A stretch of DNA of 64,000 nucleotides from Pisolithus tinctorius. Lineage: Eukaryota > Basidiomycota > Agaricomycetes > Boletales > Pisolithaceae. Below, in pieces: positions 44,991 through 55,076 of this stretch. Within the stretch, counting starts at the first letter, position 1; every line of letters begins with the position of its first letter. Under the pieces are notes generated by a model. The model was not told the DNA's origin and searched no databases. It saw only the letters and a program-made list of their open reading frames with translations. The stretch lies in the NCBI GenBank assembly GCA_024663395.1, contig JANFAH010000003.1, positions 248,001 through 312,000 of the forward strand. The letters are read 5' to 3'. The translations under genes were made by a program, and so were the position numbers.

Positions 44991-45250
44991 CCGACAGAGT
45001 CTACCTTCGCCCTCAGATTGTTTTGCAATTTTTCAGCCAATGACATTATGCTTGCCTCCACCTCTCAGACATCATTCACAAGGCTGTGACAACGAGTGGA
45101 AGGGATGCAGAATGTGGTGTTCTCAATTGCTGCTCACTCTTGCAAAATATTCCAACATATAAATGGAAATGTCACATCCCAAGCAAAGGGTGAGTCAACT
45201 TGCTTCAACAGATTTTTAAGTTGTTGTTGGAAAGTAATATGTTGATCAGG

Positions 45251-46900
45251 TCAGTGGGCAGGATGGTTAAACCCACCAATGCCCCAGGGATCAAGATGTG
45301 GAAACACCATAGTCAAAAACCCAGGCAAGTTCTTGTTCATTAACTCAGAACCAGTCCAACTAACCAAAAAATTCTTATGATTTAGTGCATGGGCCAGAGA
45401 AGTGGCCTTCATTGCATGATGGGACCACTCAGAGCAATCTCCATCAGTGTATGTGACCATTTCCATAACCAGATCCACCACTAATGCAGACCAGTCAACA
45501 CAGTCACCAGAATCACTTGCCTCATCATCATTGTGAAGATGGGTTATTTCTATACCCTGCAAAACCCTGGTGTCCTTGGTGCCTTTCACCAAGGATGCCA
45601 AATTTTCTGGACTGAATGAAATATCATTCTTCATATACCAATCATTATTAGATGTTAACCATTCGATGATACATTTCACTCTCGATTTACTGATGAGAAC
45701 TGGAGGAAATCTCCACAACACATCCACACTTGGACAGAAAGAACCACCAGCAAACACCACACACACAGCCCCATGCAAATTACTTGGTGTCAGAGGAAGC
45801 ATGTTTGACAATGCAGATGGATCCTGGGGTAAGAGAGCCACATTACCTCTATTGAAGTGCTGACTTGCTTCCTCAGGGATGTGATCACCTCAAACGCTCT
45901 TCATTTGATAATGATATGTAATAACAGTAGCCCAACATGCTGCAATAAGCAAGAGCTCCAGAGCACTTGCTGCACAGATACTTTCCAGAATGTCATTCAG
46001 CAACTCACCAAGACCATAATACTGAAAATTAGCAATAGAATCCTTCAGTTGCCATGGTGTCCTTCTGGTCAATGCTTTTTGACATGAAACACACCTTCAT
46101 ACCTCAGCAATATCATCCAAACAATGCATACCATGTGAGCAAAGAATCACTCCATGATATTTCTTGATATCATATGCCTGGGGTCAACATGGAACTGGTA
46201 ACCAATTGTTCCTCAACACAGAAAGCATTTCAGTGGAAGGAATAACATCCACAAGTTCATGACACTGGAACATTTGCACACAGACAGTGCAGACTCCCTC
46301 AGCAAGACCCTGCAGTGACATGAGCTTCTGCCAATCATGGATGATGTCAAGCTTTTCACTCAATGATCTGATAGGGGGATAAACACATGGTCCCTCATCA
46401 ATGTCCCCACCCCTTACTACCTGTTGGCATCAAGTGAGCTTTGCATTTCTCTCAACAGCTCTAACATCAGTGACATTTGTTGCAAGTGATGTTGCTGGTT
46501 GCAAAGCAGGAAGGAGGCATCTCCCTCTCTGAGCAGTTTTAAGCTGTCAAAAAATGTACAGCAGTGATGGACAAGCAGATGTACACTTGTGAACATGGAG
46601 GGCATCAACACACCCCTGACAACAGAGCCAACAAAGCAGGACCACTCTGTGAAATGCTGCAATAGATTTAACGTCCTTCAACATTGGGAAGGGATACTGT
46701 TCCATGAACTTGTGCACAGAGTCTGCACAACATACCAACAACAATCCTCTAGGGTACACAGGCTTGGCAGTAAATTCCTCATGTATAGTAACACAGTCCA
46801 GCATATATTCTCATCAAAAAAACTCATAGCTGATAGCAACAACATTGCTGGCACCAGCAGTGTCAATACACAAGCAGCACATGCCACTGTCCATGGTCAT
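45251..46900 (-). pseudogene. Helitron N-terminal region
   Basis: From 46900 down, in several frames: CVTIHEEFTAKPVYPRG, RSLSEKLDIIHDWQKL (about 46370), CHELVDVIPSTEML, TRRTPWQLKDSIANFQYYGL (46070), then the open frame 45841-45251: PLTPSNLHGAVCVVFAGG, CIIEWLTSNNDWYMKNDISF and FLTMVFPHLDPWGIGGFNHP, a hallmark just before the Rep domain in mushroom Helitrons. Frameshifts near 46080 and 46200. Function of this N-terminal region is not known. Confidence 0.65.
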
Positions 46901-46940
46901 CTGCATGACATTATCTGACATGATGTGTACAAACAAAATG

Positions 46941-46948
46941 CAGGAACC
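46941..46948. repeat. Left 8-bp target duplication of palindrome D
   Basis: CAGGAACC, repeated exactly at 49908-49915. An 8-bp duplication is typical of the hAT superfamily. Confidence 0.8.
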
Positions 46949-49907
46949 CACCTCAGGCAGCAGTTTTTTGGAGGGATGGTGGTCTGTTAGATATATATTT
47001 TGTGACAGCAACAATGTATCTAACAGACCCTACCTCCAGCAGTGGTTCCCAGATGTATCTAATTATGGTTATGCTTCTTGAAGTGATCCACCCCTCCCCT
47101 GCCAAATCTGGATATGTCTTCTGCAACATAAGTGAAATAGGGTAATTTACCCCTATTCCCTGTGCTTCTGATGGACAGTGTTACTGATAATCCCTCTGTT
47201 GACCCTCACTCAACCATCTTGAGAGCCTCTCAAGACCCTCACCCAACCATCTCAAGAGCCTCTCAGCAACCTCCATAGATACACATTTATCATTCCAATA
47301 TGGTATCCCATGGCTTCTGAGTGATTGCATAATCAATATGTGGCAACTTGTTACAGACATTCAGTGACTCAACCATCTTGGGAGCCTCTCAAGAGCCTCA
47401 CCCAACCATCTCAAGAGCCTCTCAGCAACCTCTGAAGATATATATTTATCATAGTAACATAGTAACCTGTGCTTCTGAATGATTATGTAGATTATGTAAT
47501 CAAGAAGCGTCATTGTTAATGAATCTGAGATCTGTGGGCCCTGAGATCTCAGATCTGACCTGCACTTCTTTGTGATTATGTAATCAAAAAAGCGGACTGA
47601 ATGCCCTGCTCTCCCCTGGCTTTTTCTGCTTCACCACACACTCTCCCTGCCTTGTGATGATGTTCTACTGAGTTCCAATGGAATGTTTGTATGTTATTTC
47701 ATAGATAAACATGCAATTTTGATCCAGTCAAGTGCCCTGGAAGGATGCCAAAATAAATAGGGGTAAAATGCGAACTCTGTCCGCATTTTTGCAATTCTTG
47801 ACATATGAACATGTGGATTGTGTCCCCAGGCAGCCTTAACATACATCTACAATGTATCAAAATCCCAAGGCATCAGCACCAGCCCTTGCAGAGATATAAT
47901 TAGTTCTCCTCCTCCACACTGTATGGGGTACAGGCTAGTATCCTTGTCATTTCTGGATTTTCTAATGAATTGGGACTATTGAGGGTATACAGTACAATGT
48001 CTAATTAGAAGTGGTTGGGTAATTTAATTGAAGGATGAGATGCTAGACCACTTTTTTGGTTTTTTCTGATATGGCCATCACAGGACTCCTGTATGGATAA
48101 CTTGTGATTTAATACCTTAGAATGGCTCTTCTATAGTAGTTCTACCAATATCCAGAGTTACAAGTCCATCCATTCAGGATTGGAGGAGCAGGAAAGAAAA
48201 TGAGTTCTGAAGAGCGTGGGAAAGTGATCGAAGATTTTAGGAGACTTTGAAAACATATAAAAAAATTGTAATACTACAACATACAGTGATGAAATGATCA
48301 ATATATGTGCATGGTTAGATTGCTACTGTCATTTCACACCTCTCTATGCCACCTTTCTGTTGTCCAACCTGTCCACTGAGTGCCCATTGTATAGATGTGT
48401 TACAACTTTGCTAGACTTTGCTTCAGTCTGGCAGTGCATACACAGAATGCAGACCAGGAGGTTTTCGCATTTTTGGCATTTCATGCAGCTATATTATAGT
48501 ATCATTGCTATCAGAGTGTTCATTGCATCAGCCACATACTATCTCTACAATATTATGTACATTGGAGTGCTGTGTGTTGTAGTATTACAATTTTTTTATA
48601 TGTTTTCAAAGTCTCCTAAAATCTTCGATCACTTTCCCACGCTCTTCAGAACTCATTTTCTTTCCTGCTCCTCCAATCCTGAATGGATGGACTTGTAACT
48701 CTGGATATTGGTAGAACTACTATAGAAGAGCCATTCTAAGGTATTAAATCACAAGTTATCCATACAGGAGTCCTGTGATGGCCATATCAGAAAAAACCAA
48801 AAAAGTGGTCTAGCATCTCATCCTTCAATTAAATTACCCAACCACTTCTAATTAGACATTGTACTGTATACCCTCAATAGTCCCAATTCATTAGAAAATC
48901 CAGAAATGACAAGGATACTAGCCTGTACCCCATACAGTGTGGAGGAGGAGAACTAATTATATCTCTGCAAGGGCTGGTGCTGATGCCTTGGGATTTTGAT
49001 ACATTGTAGATGTATGTTAAGGCTGCCTGGGGACACAATCCACATGTTCATATGTCAAGAATTGCAAAAATGCGGACAGAGTTCGCATTTTACCCCTATT
49101 TATTTTGGCATCCTTCCAGGGCACTTGACTGGATCAAAATTGCATGTTTATCTATGAAATAACATACAAACATTCCATTGGAACTCAGTAGAACATCATC
49201 ACAAGGCAGGGAGAGTGTGTGGTGAAGCAGAAAAAGCCAGGGGAGAGCAGGGCATTCAGTCCGCTTTTTTGATTACATAATCACAAAGAAGTGCAGGTCA
49301 GATCTGAGATCTCAGGGCCCACAGATCTCAGATTCATTAACAATGACGCTTCTTGATTACATAATCTACATAATCATTCAGAAGCACAGGTTACTATGTT
49401 ACTATGATAAATATATATCTTCAGAGGTTGCTGAGAGGCTCTTGAGATGGTTGGGTGAGGCTCTTGAGAGGCTCCCAAGATGGTTGAGTCACTGAATGTC
49501 TGTAACAAGTTGCCACATATTGATTATGCAATCACTCAGAAGCCATGGGATACCATATTGGAATGATAAATGTGTATCTATGGAGGTTGCTGAGAGGCTC
49601 TTGAGATGGTTGGGTGAGGGTCTTGAGAGGCTCTCAAGATGGTTGAGTGAGGGTCAACAGAGGGATTATCAGTAACACTGTCCATCAGAAGCACAGGGAA
49701 TAGGGGTAAATTACCCTATTTCACTTATGTTGCAGAAGACATATCCAGATTTGGCAGGGGAGGGGTGGATCACTTCAAGAAGCATAACCATAATTAGATA
49801 CATCTGGGAACCACTGCTGGAGGTAGGGTCTGTTAGATACATTGTTGCTGTCACAAAATATATATCTAACAGACCACCATCCCTCCAAAAAACTGCTGCC
49901 AAGGGTG
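46949..49907. mobile_element. 2.96 kb near-perfect palindrome D (hAT-like non-autonomous)
   Basis: Arms 46949-48285 and 48571-49907 (about 1.34 kb each) are almost exact inverted copies with a ~285-bp spacer. Ends CACC(T/C)...GGCAGCAGTTTTTTGG. The exact 8-bp duplication CAGGAACC on both sides is strong evidence for transposition, of hAT type. No transposase. Each arm has an internal direct repeat of about 150 bp (AACCATCTCAAGAGCCTCTC, at about 47250 and 47410). As single-stranded nucleic acid it would fold into a hairpin more than a kilobase long. Confidence 0.85.
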
Positions 49908-49966
49908 CAGGAACCCCAACACAACCCCCCCCTGGAAAGGAAATCACATGTGATCAGACTTAACAG

Positions 49967-50304
49967 TCTGGTATGATCATTGAGGACAAAGAGTTTACAG
50001 ACCTGGCCTGATGGCATCCAGGAATACAGATTTTCCAACACCGTTTTACTTGCCCACCCATTCCATTTGCAAATGGTGGGAATTCAAAACAAAACGGAAT
50101 GGAGGCAAACAAGCAGCTGCCAAACGGGCCCTAATGGTCCAGTATGATCATTGAGGACAAAGAGTTTACAGACCTGGCCTGACAGCATCCAGGAATACAG
50201 ATTTTCCGACACTGTTTTACTTGCCCACCCATTCCATTTGCAAACGGTGGGAATTCAAAACGAAACGGAACGGAGGCAAACGAGTGGCTGCCGAACGGGC
50301 CCTA
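49967..50304. repeat. Two direct repeats of about 170 bp
   Basis: Copy 1 about 49967-50133, copy 2 about 50138-50304 (period 170-171). Both start GTATGATCATTGAGGACAAA and end ACGGGCCCTAA. The complement begins TTAGGGCCCGTT, like the tip of a small inverted-repeat transposon. Copy 1 has AACAAAACGGAATGG and AACAAGCAG where copy 2 has AACGAAACGGAACGG and AACGAGTGG, so copy 1 lost CpG and copy 2 kept it. Confidence 0.8.
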
Positions 50305-50480
50305 AATCTGGAGCCCTCTGGAACTGAGCTGTCTACCGAATTGCGGCGCAGGACAGTGTATTGCAAATAGCAAGCTGCCTCATGTTCCAGGGTATTTTAG
50401 TTCACTCGTCGAGCCTTCCATCGCTTCCTACTTCGCCTACTACTACTTCTGGTCTCTCCTGCACTCGTCGTCTCTGTATC
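50305..50480 (+). promoter_or_regulatory. Promoter and leader of the micro-exon gene
   Basis: CpG-containing, with a TATTTTAG box at 50393-50400 and a pyrimidine-rich tract (50411-50478) before ATG 50481, as usual before fungal start sites. An in-frame ATG at 50382 could extend the protein by 33 Ser/Thr/Pro-rich residues, in which case this segment is partly coding. Confidence 0.45.
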
Positions 50481-52500
50481 ATGACCCGGTTCACCCAGGT
50501 GGGTGGCCTGACCTGCTGAGGTTCCGGCTGTTTACTGACCCCGCCGTGCTATTACCTTCCTACCTGCTGGCGATTTTCTCGCTCGCGCTGTTCCTCCCCT
50601 TTCCCTGCTATTTCCCATCTACAGGCCGTACGTGTTCTCAACTTTTGAGTTTCTGGTTGTCTGCTGACCCTTTCCTTGCTGTTACCCATCTACAGGCAGT
50701 GCGTGTCCTCACGGTTTGAGTTTCAGGTTGTCTGCTCACCCTTTCCCTGCTATTTCCCATCTACAGTCAGTACGTGTCCTCACGGTTTGAGTCTGTGGTC
50801 GTCTGCTGACCCTTTCCCTGCTATTTCCCATCTACAGCCCGTACGTGTTCTCAACTTTTGAGTCTGTGGTCGTCTGCCGACCCTTTCCCTACTATTACCC
50901 ATCCACAGTTCATACGTGCTCTTACCATATGATTCTCTGGTCGTCTGCCGACCCTTTCCCTGCTATTACACATCTACAGTCAGTACGTGTTCTCAACTTT
51001 TAAGTCTCTGGTCGTCCGCTGACCCTTACCCTGCTATTACCCATCGGCAGCGCGTACGTGCTCTCACCATATGAGTCTCTGGTCGTCTGCTGACCCCTTC
51101 CCTGCTATTATCCATACACAGCAAGTCTGTGTTCTCACCATTTGAGCCCCTGGCCGTCTGCTGACCTTTTCCCTACTATTACCTATCTACAGTCCGTACG
51201 TGTTCTCAACTTTTGAGTCCGTGGTCGTCTGCTGACCCCTCCCTGCTATTGCCCATCTGTAGCACGTACGTCCTTCTCACCATATGGGTCAGCGGTCTCT
51301 AGCTGACCCTTTTCCTGCAATTATCCATACACAGCTAGTCTGTGTTCTGACCATTTGAGCTCCTGGCCGTCTGCTGACCCCCCTCCCTGCTATTACCCAT
51401 CTGTAGCGCGTACGTGCTCTCACCATATGAGTCACTGGTCTTCAGCTGACCCCCTCCCTGCTATTATCCATCTGCAGCACGTACGTGCTCTCACCATTCG
51501 AGCTCCTGGCCGTCCGCTCACCCCCTCCCTGCTATTATCCATCTGCAGCACGTACGTGCTCTCACTATATCAGTCTGGTCTTCAGCTGACCCTTTCCCTA
51601 CTATTTCCCATCTACAGCTCGTACGTGTTCTCGGAACTTGTGCTTTGCACATCCGCTGATCCTTGCCGTGCTATTACCCTACATAGCGTGTGCGTGTTCT
51701 CGCCATTTAAGCTCTTGGCTATTAGCTGACCCTTCTTCTGCTATTTCCCTTGCACAGGTTGTGCGTGTTTTTACCATTGTAGCCTGTAGGCGTCTGCTGA
51801 ACTTTACCCTTTTTCCCATCCACAGGAAGTGTGTTATCACCACTTGAACTTCTGGACGTCTGCTGACCCCCCCCCCCTCCCTGCTATCACTCATACACAG
51901 CAAGTCTGTGTTCTCCGCATATAAGTCTCCGGCCCTCCGCTGACTCTTCCCCGCTATTTGCTGATCCACAGGCAGTCCGTGTTCTCGCTGTTTGTGCTTT
52001 TCGCCGTCTGCTGATCTTTGTCCTGCTATTGCCCATCCACAGATCGTGCGTATTCTTTCCTTTTGGCGTTTTGGCTGTTGCTTCATCCTTGTCTTGCTGT
52101 TGCGCATCCATAGGCAGTGCGTACTCTCATCTTTTGAGCTGTTGGTAATTTGCTCATCGTTAAACTGTCCCCTTGCGTTGCGCATCCAGAGAGTGTGTGC
52201 TCTTCTCTTTCGCTTCTCACTTCACTCATACCACCTGCACTTCAGGCAGTGGATGACGACCCTTCGCCATCAATGTCATCAAACTCGCCGCTCCCAGATG
52301 AGTGAGCACAGTTGATGCCACTTCCCACGATATTTCCTATGGTAATATATGCTGTTAGCTCTGTTGCGGTTCCCTCTGCGTTCTCCGAAGATCCTTCCTG
52401 CGACGACTCTGCTGATATGTCCTCCGAAGACTTGGAAGTTGTGTCCTTCGATGATCCTGATGCAGTTACTGGGTCTTCTGTTGAGCGTAGAGCCTCCTGA
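50481..52500 (+). CDS. Micro-exon array gene: 26 exons, 23 of them 3 nt
   Basis: Exon 1 is 50481-50498 (MTRFTQ), ending CAG|GTGGGT; intron to 50624. Then 23 exons of exactly 3 nt at 50625, 50696, 50767, 50838, 50909, 50980, 51051, 51122, 51193, 51263, 51335, 51407, 51478, 51549, 51618, 51687, 51758, 51826, 51901, 51972, 52043, 52114 and 52190. Each is preceded by AG and followed by GTNNGT (one exception, ATACGT at 50912). Last exons: 52246-52301 and 52359-52500 (intron GTGAGC...GTTAG). All array introns are phase 0. The protein is 94 aa: six residues, 23 single codons (A, A, S, P, F, S, R, Q, then S, H, L, R, H, H, L, R, then V, E, Q, A, I, A, R), then a 65-residue tail with 17 Asp/Glu and 16 Ser (VDDDPSPSMSSNSP). 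No domain recognised. Splicing is inferred from sequence, not observed. Confidence 0.7.
50625..52192 (+). repeat. 71-bp tandem array of intron plus single-codon exon
   Basis: Intron lengths in order: 68 (eight times), 67, 69, 69, 68, 68, 66, 66, 68, 65, 72, 68, 68, 68, 73. Eight of 22 have indels, yet every exon is 3 nt. Donors: GTACGT in 12, GTGCGT in 5, GTCTGT in 3, GTGTGT in 2, GTCCGT once (counts by eye), plus one ATACGT. CTGAC or a close variant lies about 28 nt before AG in most units, followed by CCCTTTCCCTGCTATTACCC-like pyrimidines. In introns 1-9, 11 and 12 an in-frame stop (TGA or TAA) sits at intron positions 19-21, so retention would terminate translation. Units near the 3' end (51690-52190) are the most diverged but keep the signals. 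Confidence 0.85.
52246..52500 (+). CDS. Terminal exons of the micro-exon gene, acidic Ser-rich tail
   Basis: Exon 52246-52301 starts in phase 0 (GCAGTGGATGACGAC) and ends in the middle of an Asp codon. Intron 52302-52358 is 57 nt, GTGAGC to GTTAG. Exon 52359-52500 ends with TGA after VERRAS. Both exons have the same acidic, Ser-rich composition (SEDPSCDDSADMSSEDL), supporting the join. Without the intron the first exon would stop at TGA 52303. Confidence 0.7.
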
Positions 52501-53436
52501 ACACTGCTATTTCCCATCTGGTCAAGTGGTCGCTGTTGTGACCCTGAATGTCTTTGAATCCAAATCATTTGCCGTGCTCTTGTTCTCTTCTTGTGTTATG
52601 TCTTCTTTTAAAAAACGGAAAAAGAAAAACGACACAAAGGGGCTTGATCTTTGTACGATAAACACCTCATCCTGGAGTTTCAACACTCCTACCATTACCC
52701 GTTGATACGTCTGGTTGTGCACCTACATATACTTCTTCCCTCCTTGTTTCCTTCGCTCGGCCTTGCATTCACAAGCAATGGCTAAGAAATAATATGTTGT
52801 ACAGTATTTCGTCTGGTTACTGATGTGTGCCGTGCCTTTGCGTCTACACAGGAGCTTGTATCCATGGCAAATCCCTGCACTCATGAAGACTAGACGCGAA
52901 TCGCGATGTTGATTCGACGTTAGAGTCCATGTATAGGTGCATAGTTTGCATCTCACGAGTTACTCTAGAACTTTGACTTAGGTGTTCCAGGATGCATCCT
53001 GGTCCAGGTCTGAAAATTGTTTCATCCCCTGAGTTTTTGCTGGATCAGAGGTGCTGGGCTCTCCCTCCTGGAGGGCCTGCTTTTTAGTACTGCTTGATTC
53101 ATGATGAGTAATATGCCAACCATTACAATATAAACAAGAGCAGATTCTTCTGATGTGATGGATTTTAGCAACCAGGGGTTAGTATGATGATTACAGATAA
53201 TAATGCATGAGATAGAGTCCATATATTGTATAGATGATTGTTCTTTTCTGATGCTGTCAGACTCTCATTCAAGGTTTGTCTTTGACATCATTACATTGCC
53301 TGAATGAATGTACAGTTGTCATTGAAAGCAGGATCTTCAGTGTGCCTCAAGCAAAAGTCACCATAAAGTTAAGCTGATTGAGTTGGTTTTGCCATGCAGC
53401 AACATGCCCAACCAGACCCTTCAGTCATGTGTAGTC
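52501..53436. other. CpG-intact spacer, small unassigned frames
   Basis: 52598-52705 (+) encodes MSSFKKRKKKNDTKGLDLCT-like sequence with a basic cluster, possibly a further exon or a separate small ORF. Minus frames at 52522-52722 and 52723-52956 have no recognised domain. After about 53000 CpG disappears and nothing is recognised. Confidence 0.35.
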
Positions 53437-53880
53437 CTGAAAGTGGGACATCCAACATGTACATTTCAGCCTGAAAGTGGGACTAACCAATGTTGGCCAC
53501 TGGGCCCTGAGGGCAGGTAGGCCAACATGTGCAAGAAGGTTTGGCTGAGGTCACCCCCACCCCATGAAAGTGGCATCAGCCAACATCACTGGTGGATGGT
53601 ACCATCCCCTGAGAATGTCATTGGCCAACCTCACTCTTGGAGGGTCCTACCCCCTGAAAGTGGGATTGGCCCACAGTATTGGTGGATGATCTCACCCCCT
53701 GAGGATGGAGTGGGCTGACCAAACTAGGGGATGGTCCTACCCCCTGAAAGGATCAGTGGATGTCACCATGGGATGTAACCACCCCCTGGAAGTGGGATTC
53801 AGCTGACCTCACTGGTGGAACCACCCATTGAAAGTTAGATCAGCTGACCACACTGCCCTGTGGACTCACTGCTTTGGAGG
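53437..53880. repeat. Degenerate ~45-bp minisatellite
   Basis: Recurring CCCTGAAAGTGGGAT...GCCAAC...CACTGGTGGATG at about 53437, 53471, 53505, 53562, 53607, 53652, 53698, 53741 and 53785. Spacing 34-57 bp. CpG-free. No coding frame. Confidence 0.7.
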
Positions 53881-54039
53881 TGTCATAGATGGACATGGCT
53901 GGGTGATGGGCATACTGGTCTTGAAACTGAACCTCCATTATGCTCACCATGGCATGATATCCATCTCAGGTCATGCTAGCTAGTAGTTGTATTTAAGAAA
54001 TGTTATTGGCAACATAACCTGTAATACATATCTTTCCAA

Positions 54040-55074
54040 ACTGTTGGAATAACTAATCAGTACTGTGAAGGCTGAGAATGATGTGGAGGTCCAATCTGGC
54101 ATTCATCCTATCATAAATAAACCAATCACCCACTAACTACTACATCACAGCTCAAGAAAAGCCTGCCTGAAGGCTCAGGTGAAGCACAACCCTCCTGGGC
54201 ACTCCCAGTATCATGGGAGGGTTGGCCAGACTGTACTCTGAGCTGAACTGGGGATCACTGGGAAGGAGTTATTTGGTCATATAAGACTAAAGGAAATATC
54301 CAGTGCCAGATAGACAGCCAGGAATGTGCAACCTGGTAGCTCAGTAGCATATCCCTCCCATGGTACCTGGAGTGAGAGAGGGTTTAGCTTCATCCTGACC
54401 TCCACACCAGTTTCTCATTCACAGAAATGCACTAGTTAATGGGTGATTGGTTTATTTATGATAGGATGAATGCCAGATTGGACCTCCACATCATTCTCAG
54501 CCTTCACAGTACTGATTAGTTCCAGGGCACATGGGGCATTGGTGGGGAAACAGTGCAGGGGATGACTGCTGGCAGGTTTCTGAAGAGACCAATGGTGCTG
54601 ATAGCATATTCTATTGATTATACTATAGTGTACACCAGCATTTGCTGAGGTTTCCCTGAGAGAATGTCCCTGATGAGCCAGAATGGTGATTTCTTGACTT
54701 GTGTTACTGCAAGGAGGCTTAGTGGTGCAAAATCACTGTTTGGCATTGTTTGTTTGTTGACAAATCATTCAGTAGACCATGTGATATATTATGTAAGCAT
54801 TGGTGAGCATCTCATCATGTTTTATATGTGTTCCCAAGGACTACATCCTCAGTATATCACAAAGTTACATAATTGTCCCAATGAGCTCTCATTTTCATTT
54901 GGGCATTCTGTCATCAGTTTCTATTCAAATATTATGTAATATGGCTCATCAGAGAGCCATGATCAGTTGCTTTGATCCATCCACCAACACCTTGGACTGA
55001 ATAATGATAGTTCACTTGCTACACCATGATTAATGAGAAACATGCAAACATTGGGACAATTTTGCAAGCCACTG
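54040..55074. mobile_element. Foldback element C, left arm lost
   Basis: Core and right arm homologous to elements A and B (ACTAATCAGTACTGTGAAGG at 54053 mirrors CCTTCACAGTACTGATTAGT at 54502). Right end ...GCAAGCCACTG at 55074 followed by TA. The inner inverted tip copy (AATTGTCCCAATG) is at about 54873. The left arm stops at about 54040, next to the minisatellite side, so the element is truncated or recombined. Confidence 0.75.
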
Positions 55075-55076
55075 TA

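Larger units (their letters stand above)
32043..46900 (-). mobile_element. Decayed Helitron (Rep/Helicase), nested insertions
   Basis: Minus-strand order from 46900 down: N-terminal region of mushroom Helitron proteins, Rep (HUH) domain, linker, Pif1-type helicase, C-terminal helicase motif at 32043. Split by the gag-only LTR element (32308-39688) and by repeat E2 (42215-44064). The palindrome at 46949-49907 lies just upstream. The upstream end is not identified with certainty. All parts carry stops or frameshifts. It was once an autonomous rolling-circle element. Confidence 0.8.

Noticed and set aside
51679..52185. 168-codon minus-strand ORF across the array
   Set aside because: It covers only about seven diverged units. 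The 71-bp period is not a multiple of three, so it cannot be a coding repeat, and plus-strand splice signals explain the conservation better.
50625..52192. CRISPR-like array (regular ~68-bp repeats with tiny spacers)
   Set aside because: The spacers are 3 nt, the repeats vary in length and sequence, and the context is clearly eukaryotic with splice signals in each unit.
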